A stretch of DNA of 64,000 nucleotides, taken from NCBI GenBank assembly GCA_038501625.1, contig JAZAYU010000062.1, forward strand, positions 992,001-1,056,000, read 5' to 3'. The notes under the pieces are model-generated. The model saw only the letters and a list, made by a program, of their open reading frames with translations. It ran no database searches and had not been told where the DNA came from. The position numbers and the translations under genes are program-made. The DNA is from Corbicula japonica. Taxonomy: Eukaryota; Mollusca; Bivalvia; Venerida; Cyrenidae. This document shows positions 23,501-35,500 of the stretch, in pieces (the first letter of the stretch is position 1; every line of letters begins with the position of its first letter).

Positions 23501-26500
23501 ACTATAGCAATATGAATGCCCTGCAACAGTAAAAACATGAAAATTATTTTTTGCAGGTGCAAATTCACTAAAATTACCACTGTGAAAATTTAAATTATGG
23601 CAAAATTGCGAAATTTTTTGGTCCCTAAAACAACCCATATGGTAGAAATGTTATCCTTAAAGTATGGACTTTTTCATTGAGAATGGTGACAAAGTAATTA
23701 ACAGTGTAGAAGAAGCATATTTGTGATGCACCATGACAAAATAGAGCTTATAGTGTATTCAACCAGTGTAGACCCAGATCATCCTACACTTCTGTGGAGT
23801 CTGATCATTGTCTACACTGTTCAACATTCCATCACAAAACATTCTTAATGTACCTAGAAAATAGTTTAGACCCTCTCTGGACTAATAAGTCTGCAATACA
23901 ATCATGATATACCCTTAATGTAAAATCAATAAACCCCATTTGGTCATGTTGCATCACATGTGATATTAGAGACAGTGTTTAACCTTAACTTCACCTATAC
24001 TGGTATTATTGCATGTATGTAGATCCAGATCCCAAGATCATAAAACGAAGTTTTGAGATCAGTCTCAAATCTCAAGGATCTGATTGGCTGAAATGGTGAC
24101 TGGTCGCCATTTCAGCCAATCAGATGCTTGAGATTTGAGACTGATCCCCAGATTTAGTTTTATGATCTTGGGCACAGATCAGCCAGCAAATTTGTGCTGT
24201 CAGATCTGGATCTACTTCATGGGCAGAAATAACCTAATAAATCTAAAAGTTAACAGATTAGATCCTGATGAAAGGGCTTAGCTGGTCTGGATCTACAATG
24301 TTCACCCATGGGATAACAGCCATATTTCATAGAGTAAAGGGTGTATAGATACACCTTTATTTCTAGGGCCATCTGATCAGGATCTTAACTGTTTGCTTTT
24401 TGATTCATTATCTTTTTTCTGACCAAAATGCGTCCAGTGTAGATCCTGATCAGACGGCACGGATATGCTGGCGGATCTGGATCTACACTGGTCGCACATG
24501 CGTAAAAATGCTTATATATCAAGGCAAGGGTTAAGCAATATCACTAGTGCTCTCTGGCTATATAACCTTTGCCTTCATTGTCTGCTTTCTGTTTCTTCCT
24601 GCTTGCTTCATCACCATACACTCTCAGTCGAGCATGCTGTAGAAAATTATAAACATACATATGAGAAATAGAAATTTCCATCGCAGGTAATAGGGCTCTC
24701 TTTGTCAACAAAACAGTTGCTGTGGTGTCATTTGACATCAAGGAGACTTTTCATGAAAAGGCCACACAAGATATGTTTGCAAGACTATACAATTATGTAT
24801 ATTAATGATAAAATATGCTATTACATGCTTAAATTTTACTGGACTTTGATTTTGTGCATTTCTTATAGTGAAATATATAAAAAATTTTAACTCACACAAA
24901 CTATAATGATAACACAGAATAATACATGGCTCTGAATCAAAAGATCTTTGATTTATCACTGTTAAGAAAAAACTGCACTTAACAACTAATGTTTTGACCA
25001 TAACTGTAGTTACACAGCTTTTAAATTTTTAAATACTTGTACAATGTGACAGAGTATAAAATGGGTTTGAAATTGTTGGAGAGTAGACTCACCACAAAGA
25101 GACTGTCCGCTGACTCCAGGAACAGCCAGCCGGTGTTCTGTCCGAACGTCTTCTCACTGGTCCTAAATACAATCAGTTCAATAGCATTAAAAGTGAAAGT
25201 GAAAAGGTTCTAGGTGTTTCTGTATTTAACCCTTTCCTGTATAGATACACTTTTATTGCTAGGCGAACAGTTTAGATCCAGATCAGCCGGCACAACCTGT
25301 TCGCTTTTTGATTCGTTAGGTTATTTCTGACAAAAATGCAACAAGTGCAGATCCTGATCAGAGGGCATGGATGTGCTGGCTGATCTGGATCTACAATGGT
25401 CGCACACGCGTAAAAATGCGTATTTAACAAGGAAAGGGTTAATATCTTTTAGAATCTTTTCACGTTTTCTCTGTGAAATGTGGATAACATTAATACTTGA
25501 AATGACAAATAACTAATTATTTGTCACCATTGGTATCATCTCGAGAAACATGGCATTAACATGATCAGGGTTGAAGGTTATAAAACTGAGATTGGAAACC
25601 AGTCTCAAATCTCAAGCATCTGATTGGCTAAAAGGATTTTCATTTAGATAAAGAAACAAACATTAATATTGTCTTCCCGTTTTCAATATTAGTTCTTCCA
25701 TAATTTAACCTATCTGTGTAGTTAAAACTTTTATGTTGACAGCATAGTCAGTGCCCAAGGTTATAAAACTGAGCATGGAAACCAGTCTCAAATCTCAAGC
25801 ATCTGATTGGCTGAAATGGCGACCAGTTGCCATTTTAGCCAATCAGATGCTTGAGATTTGAGACTGGTTTCCAATCTCAGTTTTATAACCTTCAACCCTT
25901 TACTTTTAGTAAAATATTTTTTCTGGTACTTTTTCTTGTGATATTGTTTATATGAAAAGTATTATATATAGTCCATATATAGGTACTTTTATAGCAATTT
26001 TAATGATGCACTGTAACTTATCATACATTAGAAACAATCAAGGTGATAAAACGTCATTTACTGGTTATGTACATGATTCTAAGAAGGGTAAGAATCTATA
26101 GACATTTTTAAATTGCTTTGTTAACCCTTTCCTGTAGAGATACAACTTTATTGCTAGGGCGAATAGTTTAGATCTGTGCCGTCTGATCAGGATCTAAACT
26201 GTTTGTGTTTTGATTCATTAGGTTATTTCTGACCAAAATGCGACCAGTGCAGTTCCTGATCAGACGTTACGGATGTGCCAGCTGATCTGGATCTACACTG
26301 GTCGCACATGCGTAAAAATGCGTATATATCAAGTAAAGGGTTAAAAACCATCCATATCATTGTTGAATGAGTTTTCAAAGTTTATTCCTTAAACTGCTTG
26401 GGTCTGTATTCATTGGGATGCAAATAATATCGGAATATGCTACATGTAGGCTGAAATACATACATGTATGCAACATCTTACCTGACAGAATTCACCATGT

Positions 26501-29500
26501 TATAAAAGGTCACACAATCATACTGTGTCAGATGTCTGAAATTCAAGAAAGAAAAAATCATCAATCTGAAGTTTTAGAAATGGACTACTTTTGCAGTAAA
26601 CAGGCTTACAGCTTATGTAGTATTAATACTTCACATTGAAAATATTTCAGCAAATGGTTCATTTCTTATCTGCAGTAAACATCAAACTTTTTAAGAAACA
26701 GACATTTAATTTGTCCAAATGCCCTTGCCTGATAAATTATTGTCATGCAATGGGTAAGTGATTCTATTAACCCTTTACTCCATGAGATATCACTGTTATC
26801 CATGCCATCTGATCAAGATCTACTTTGTTTGCAAATGCAATGAAACCCATATACAAGCAGTAAAGGGATAAGTCCATTTTGTCACTTGTTTTGTGTTTTT
26901 TGGTACGGAAAATTAAAACTTTACCATTAGGCCAGAGAAAAAAATACTTTAGATTCTCATCCCGCCCACCCCTGTCCGAAACCACCCGCCCCAAAAAAAT
27001 GTATTGGTAAAACAATCGAAACATACTCTGTTCTGTACAGAACGGGTTTTAGACCATCCTGAAATACCTTCATAAGGTATTTCGTTAATAAAAAATAAAA
27101 ATTAAAAAGTGCCCACCCACCCCTTTTTTTCCCCCAAAATCTCCCAAAAAATTTATTTTCTCTGGCCTTACCTGAGTATGAGCCTGAGGGTTTTGATGTC
27201 ATTTACAAGTTGTTTAGTCTTGGGTCCGAGCTGATGCCAGATTGGGTCAAGCTGAAGTCGAATCATCTGATCGAACGACTTGGCTATAGCATTCTCCACG
27301 GTAATCTCTTCCGAATCTATCTGTAATGTTCTGACTTTTATTTGTGGTCTGTGGTGTTTGATAGTGGTATTTTACAATGTTACTCAAAATCTTTCAACAG
27401 GTACATGTTAAATGGTATCAATTCTCAGTTTTTAAATTGTGGGCCCAGTTGACTGTTACTCAGAAATTAATTTTTTGATGTACAACAGAAAGTACAGGAA
27501 TCAAGTTGTCACAGAAACATTTAACGATATTTTTAAGAAACAACACTGATTTACTCTCTCCAATTTATTGTGCTGTATGAAAAGTTTCTTATCAATATTA
27601 ACCCTTTCCTTCATAAATATGCCTTTATTGCCAGTGTAGAATCAGGTCAGCTGGCACATCCATTCTGTCTGATCAGGATCTACACTGTTCGCACTTTGAT
27701 TAATGAGGTTATTTCTGATGAAAGAGCACAGTGCAGATCCTGATCAGATGGTGTGGATGTGCTTGCTGAAATGGATCTACAATGGTTGCACATGCATAGA
27801 AATGTGTATACATGTCAATAAAGGAAAGAGTTGCTACCTGCCCTACCCATTACCCAGTCTTCACTTACAGCAGTGTTGCACCTCTTGAGTTCTTTGACAC
27901 AGGCATTGAGCAAGTCAAGGAGGGCTGTCTGACAGGCTAACATGGCATCTGTCAGCTGTACATGTATCTCTACAACGTCCACCTGTAGCAGATCAAGATA
28001 AATCATTGGTTGTTGGTATTACTTTGGTACATTGTATAATTTAATTGTACTGGTTTCAAGTGTCACTGAATAAAAACAATAGATGAGTGGAATTTGTATG
28101 AATACATAGACAAATACATTTATATTAGCAAAAAATTGACAAACCTTCACAACTTGAAAGTTTATTCTTCTTAATGTATGCAAGGTAAGTGTGAACTGTA
28201 TACCTATGCTTTGCAGTGCATTCACTTTTTTAAACAGTGTACATAGTCAAAATACATATATTAAAGCATTAAACATATTATTTTGTAATGAAATCCTATG
28301 GAAAAATATACATATTGTGCACACTGGTTGAAACTCATGACTTTATCATCAAAACACCACCTACTTAAACACCGATGCAAAATATGAAAATTTTACAAAG
28401 AGTAGTCTTGTTTCACAGTAACATTATTTTTTAACTAACATGCTGTTCAAAAATTGTCAGATTGTTGAAGTAATAGATCAGGGCTTTATCTGAGAGAAAA
28501 AAGGAAAGGTAGGAACTGAAGTCAATATTTAAAGGACCACCTATAGAATTGAAATTAAATTTGGGGGACACCTAGAGAATTTAAACACACAAAGCATATA
28601 CCTCACTCAAGAAATGTGAATGCAACTATCAGTGTTGAGCCACTGGCCATTTGGTATTGAACCTGTGACCCCAAGCTTAGCATTCAGCTCTCCTTAATCG
28701 TGTCATAGAGATGCTTATCAGCACCTTATAAATACCAAGAAACAACATTGCTAAGAGATGTTAAACCGAGGTCCGGGGTAGTGGTGCTATACACCAGGCA
28801 CTTAAAAGAACCTGGGACGATTCTGGAATTGGAGAGTCCTATGTATCTTGCACTATCCTCCAAAAACCTAAAATGACTAACACTCTTCTGGAGGCGTCCC
28901 TCATATGGGCTTCCTGTAGCGACAATAAATAAAACTAACTATACATTGCTAACCAAACCTTATGTTTTTCTAGCGTCTCCTGTACATTAGCATGAAACCT
29001 TGGCCACAGAAACAGCTTTCTGACAAACAGGTTCTTCATAGTTCTCTCGACATGGGAGAAACCAGTCATGAAGGCTGTTGCATTGTGGGAAAATGCTTTG
29101 ATGAAACCAGTCTGTGAAATAAATTGCAAAAATAAGAGAACAATCTTAGAGATCTGATCTACACAAGTTGTACATGTTTCAATAATCTCACTTCTATGAA
29201 ATAATTGCACAAAAATTATTATGATGAAACTTTGATTAAAATTACACACAGCTGCTTGGAAAAAGAAACAACTCAGAAATATTTCTTTGCCTTTAAAAAA
29301 ACCCCTAAAAAAACAACAAATTTTTATAGTTTAGAGAAAAAAATCCTTAGCTTTTAATACTCCCGACAGATAGAGGCAAATAACAAGTTCAAGAAAGAAC
29401 TGTTCAATGTATGGTGTAAATATCCTGTAATTTGTATTTCAGCATTATTTTAACAGGACCAACAAGAGATTCTCTTTAGGCAATGCATTGAAGCCATGGT

Positions 29501-32500
29501 GATTAACCCTTTACTTCATGTATATGCATTTTATCACAAGCGCGCATGGTGTAGATTCAGATCCCTGCTGTCTGATCAGGATCTGCACTGGTCACATCTT
29601 GGTCTGAGATAATCTAATAAATAAACAAGAGTGCCAAACTGACACAAAATACGCCCGTCAAAATGCTGATCATCAAAGTTGCGTAATGATCTGATGAAAA
29701 TTATTCGACTTGGAGAGCAGATACCGCTAATTCAGTTTTTGGACAATTCAAGGGCCATAATTCAGGAGTGCCCAGGGGGATTTGGCAGGTTATAGAACTT
29801 GGTCGAGATATTATGCCCACCAACATATTCACCAAGTTTGATAAAGACCGGATGAAAACTCTTTGACTTAGAGAGTGTAAACCCTTATTTTGGACAATTC
29901 AAGGGCCATAATTCAGGAGTGCATGGGGGGATTTGGCTGGTTATAGAACTTGGTCGAGATATTATGCCCACCAACATATTCACCAAGTTTGATAAAGACT
30001 GGATGAAAACTCTTTTACTTAGAGAGCGTAAACCCTTACTTTAGACAATTCAAGGGCCATAATTCAGGAGTGCATGGGGGGATTTGGCTGGTTATAGAAC
30101 TTGGTCGAGATATTATGCCCACCAACATATTCACCAAGTCTGATAAAGACCGGATAAAAACTCTTTGAATTAGAGAGCGGAAACAGTAATTTTGGACAAT
30201 TCAAGGGCCATAATTCAGGAGTGCCTGGGGGGATTTGGCTGGTTATAGAACTTGGTCGAGATATTATGCCCACCAACATATTCACCAAGTTTGATAAAGA
30301 CCAGATGAAAACTCTTTGTCTTACGAGAGCGGAAACAGTAATTTTGGACAATTCAAGGGCCATAATTCAGGAGTGCTGGGGGGATTTATCTGGTTATAGA
30401 ACTTGGTCGAGATATTATGCCCACCAACATATTCACCAAGTTTGATAAAGACCGGATGAAAACTCTTTGACTTAGAAGGAAACCCTGTGGACGCCGCCCG
30501 CCCGCCGCAGGTGTTCCCATAATACGTCCCGTTTTTCAAATGGGCGTATAAAAAGGGATGTGCCAGGTGATCTGGATCTACACTGTTTGCACATGGTATA
30601 AAATGCGTATTTATGAAGGAAAGGATTATATCCATGACATATCTCTGCTACACACCTGTTTTCATTTTCTGACGTCACATATGATTTTCAGTCATAAAAT
30701 GCTTTTTGAATGTACTCAGTGAAGCAGTAGTGTTATTTTCAAAGTTTTTAAAAAAATATTTTTGTTAGAATATTAATAATAAATAACCTTTAGATTGAGC
30801 AGGATTTATCAAGGGATGTTTGTTCAGATGCCTAGGAATATCAGTCTGGGCTATGCCTCTAATACATATCTGTGATTCTGAACTCGGCAACATGATAAAT
30901 CCTGCGATATATCAATGGCAGCTATTTATTATTTCATAAACATCTACAATACTGACTGATATATCACGTTATTATTAAGTCATCACCTTAGTGAAGAAAT
31001 TTTATAAGTACTAGAGAAATATGACAGAGATAAACTGTTAACCCTTTCCTCCATAAATACCCTATTTTATGCATGTGCGACTAGTCTAGATCAAGATCAG
31101 CCAACACAGCCCAACCCTCTGATCAGGATCTGCACTGGTCACATTTTGGTCAGAAATAACCTAAGGAATAAAAAAGTGAACAGCGCAGTCTGATCAGGAT
31201 CTACACTGTTCGCCCACGCAATTAAGATTGTGTCTATGGAGGAAAGGGTTAACTGTTATTGCACTAAGACGACAAAGTGTTGAAAAACGACTTGATACCT
31301 TATTTTTCTGTCTGTACAGTCGTAAGATAAAAGCTTCTTGACAGGATTCCACCACCCTAAAATCAAACAAATGTAAGATTACTACATGTAAATATACTCA
31401 AACTCTGTATTATCTACAAATTTCTATTACCAACGAAAATAAGTTAAGTAGTCAATTGTTCCCATATTTGATAACTTTGACCTAGATATGGCGAACTGAG
31501 TCATTTCTTGGTAAATAAAATGTTGATATATTAGTTGTTTTCACCAAAATACAGAAGTGATGAACTTTTATTGAACTGCATCAGAACCATTGATAATTTT
31601 AACCCTTTCCTTGACATATACGCATTTTTTTGCATGTGCGACCAGTGTAGATCCAGATCAGCCGGCACATCTGTGCTGTCTGATCAGGATCTGCACTGGT
31701 CCCATTTTTGTCAGAAATAACCTAATGAATCACAAAGTGAACAGTTTAGATCCTGATCAGACAGCACGAATGTGCCGGCTGATCTGGATCTAAACTGTTC
31801 GCCCTAGCAATATCTATACAGGAAAGGGTTAACAACTGTGTTGATAATACAGAGTTCCAGGCTACAACAATAAAAATACAAGAGTACTAAACAGCTGGTT
31901 TCATATTAGACTGAAGATCAAAACACCTTTGTCCTCTCCCCTTATTTCAACAAACTAACATGACCAGGGTTATTAAACTAAGATTGGAGACCAGTCTCAA
32001 CTCTCAAGCATCTGACTGCCTGAAATGGCAATCTTCAATCTCAGTTTTATAATCTTTAGCCAAGATCATTTCTCATGGTGCTCAAAGACAAAAACATCAT
32101 ATAATATTCATACCTCCTTTAAATACATGAACACAACCAAAAAGAGAATGAATCATTATATATCTCATCTTTCATACAAATAAAGAATAAAGTAAATAAA
32201 ACATCTTGTAATGTGGTTTGTCCTAAAAAATATTTCTTGTTCAATAAATACCCCAGAAAACTATTATTACTCAGTTTTAGCATTTAGATTTTGTGTATCC
32301 GATGGTCATCTTTATACAAGAAAGCATGTCCCAAAATATACACAACTTCCAGCTACATGTATCAACTTGCGAACTTTTGCACAAACTTTTATCTTTCAGT
32401 CAAAACAGTTTAGTACCTTTCCAACAGCACTAAAAACAACTGGGCCCAAGATCATAAAACTGAAATTTGAAACCAGTCTCAAATCTCAAGCATCTAATTG

Positions 32501-35500
32501 GCGATCAGATCCTCGAGATTTGAGACTGGTTTCCAATCTTGGTTTATAATCTTCAGCACTGAACATTAGTGAAATGACAAACCTGTGTGCTCGACAAACA
32601 ATGATTCCTGTGATGTTTTCCACAGGGACTCGGTCTGTGAGGAGATCAACAACAACAAACCTGTGTGCTCGACAAACAATGATTCCTGTGATGTTTTCCA
32701 CAGGGACTCGGTCAGTGAGGAGATCAACAACAACAAACCTGTGTGCTCGACAAACAATGATTCCTGTGATGTTTTCCACAGGGACTCCGTCTGTGAGGAG
32801 ATCAACAACAACAAACCTGTAAGCTCGACAAACAATGATTCCTGTGATGTTTTCCACAGGGACTCGGTCTGTGAGGAGATCAACAACAACAAACCTGTGT
32901 GCTCGACAAACAATGATTCCTGTGATGTTTTCCACAGGGACTCGGTCTGTGAGCAGATCAACAACAAGAATCCTCGAGGTAATAAACAACACTCCACCTT
33001 GTAAGTAAAGCTTCTGTCTGAAATGTACAAGATTTTAGTGACATATATTTTACTGGAAAGAAACAATTTTTAATCACATAAAGCAGCAATTAACCTTACT
33101 CACCCAACCTCAACCCACCCCCAACTCCCCCCCACCCACACCAAAAAAAAAAAACACAAATAAAATCTGTGAGCTAATGCTCACACCATATGGGACTACA
33201 GGATAAAGCAATATGCAAACTACCAGGCTGCTGCAATTATAGTTTCTTAGAAAACTGCAACAAAAATTGTGCATGTATGTCGACTGTGTGTAAAAATCTA
33301 AGTATTCGGTAAACAGGAAGTAGATGAGCAAGCTGCATAAAATTGCTTTACACCACATGGGACTACAGGATAATGCAATTTGCAAAATATCAGGCTGCTG
33401 CATGTTATAGTTGCTTAGAAAACTGCGACGGAAAAAACAGATGCTCTTTGGTTGATGTAATGCACCTATAGCAGTGATTGTCAGAAAGTTTAGTTACAAA
33501 AATTAGCACCCACTGATAAGCCGTTGAGAAAGGTAGTACAAACAATTGATGCTGTACTACCATCAACAGTGCATACACAATGACAAAAAAAAAACAAAGA
33601 AAGTGTTCAAGAAAAAATCTGACTCAGAAATGAACAATTCGGCATTGTTGTTATGGACAACATAATAGTGACAGTAGATATGCAGATCGACCGCATATGC
33701 AAGAAGTAAATTGGATTTATGAAAATGACAATACATGATACTGTATCTAATCATTTATAAGACAGAGCTATACATTTTAGGTATACATCGTAATCAGATG
33801 TTTATTATTTAAAGACATTTTAAGTACCCGGGGCTAAGTAGCGTTGACAGTAATACGTATTCTCATTACTGCCCATGAACAGGCTCAATCAACCCGAGAC
33901 TGCAATATTTTGATATATGTTGTGTTTATTGTACACTAGCTACTAGTCTGATAATAAGTTTGCTTGTCTTTTTTATATTTTTCATGCAACTACCAAATAT
34001 TTATAAAAACCAGTCTATTTTCTATCTTACTGCACTGAGATGCTGTATTATCAGTTCATAGAGGGATGTAGACTTCCTAAAGATTAAGAGTTGAAAATTT
34101 AAGAAAATAAAATACTTCATTGCCTAAATTCCAGACTTATTGTTTACAACATGTGCATTTAAACCCGTGATATTGTTCTTGACATAATCACCATTGTAGA
34201 CGCATATAATGGTTATAAACCTTTTTAGACATTAAGCTTAAAATCCATATGAACAGTGGTTCGTAATGCCTTTCTCGAGCTCTATTAACTGCAATTATGC
34301 CGCAATTTAACGCTTCACTCGGTGGATATGGCTTTCATCCCTTGTGCAACTAGTTTAGATCCAAATCAACCAGAACATCAGATTAGGGTCTACAATCGTT
34401 CTTTTGATAGGTTATCATGGGCATCAGGTTATTTATGACAAGTAGAAAACAGTCTAGATCCTGATCAGACTGCACTGATGTGCTGAATGCTTTTGATCTA
34501 CACTGGTTACATGTAATATATAAGCAGTTTCCCATGCAGTTAATGGTTAGAAAGCTTTGATTATGAAAGGGACCAAAAGTAAAATTACTTATTTGATATA
34601 CCAGAATCTGATCTATTTCAACATTTTTTTTATTTAATCAAGAATATCTACTACAGCATTTACTGTATATACAATTATTTCATAAATACAGTGAATCTTC
34701 TTCTATTGTAAGTTTAGCCTTCTGACCATTTACAGCGTATACTTGTTTACTATCTGCCTTTATTGTTAAAAGTTGCTAGTACTACTTTTGGCTTTTAGTG
34801 TAGAAAACTTCGACGGAAATTTTGTTACAGATGGACACAAGAACGGACAAGGGTTAAACAGTATACCCCCCTCTTCTTCGAAGCAGGGGTATAAAAATCA
34901 GACACAGTAAATATTAAAGGACACCGTGTCCTTAAAATACACTATATATCATTTACAACAAAATCTCAAACAAATCTAACCTATCAGAGGCATTGTATTC
35001 ATTGGTGATCACCTTGGGTAAGGGAGATGTGTTGTCCTTTTCTAGTTCTTCCACGTAGAAATCCTGAAAACATCCACAATGCTGGTCTCAAGGTTGTAAA
35101 GCTAAGACTGGTTGTCAGTATGAGATTGCAACAATTTGATTGGTTGGAAAGGAACAGTCTTAGAATATTGACATCTGAGACTGGTCTCCAGTCTTAGTTT
35201 TACAACTTTTAGGATTGGTTATATCATCTTCTGCAGTAACTACCTATAATAACAACCATTAGTACGTATATGTATACAAGATATCTTTGTTCAACAGGAT
35301 AAACACAACACAATACTATCACACTATAATGATACCAACCAACAGTCAGTAACCTAACTTGTTTCCTAGATTTTGTACAGATACAAATGGGAAATCTGCT
35401 GATGTCCATCTCTTGAAACATCTGTGTCAGAGGTGAGCCAAAAATGACTGAGGAAATCATGGCTGAAGGTTATAAAGCCGAGATTTGAGACTGGTTTCCA

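Noticed and set aside
29741..30475. CRISPR-like array
   Set aside because: Regular units are 151 bp and contiguous without unique spacers. The context is a eukaryotic intron, so it is a tandem repeat inside a mobile element.
32566..33066. Separate 166- and 168-codon proteins on the - strand and 82-139-codon proteins on the + strand
   Set aside because: All are readings of the 78-bp repeat. The period is a multiple of three and free of stops in several frames, so long frames appear automatically. Only the XPF frame is supported by flanking exons.
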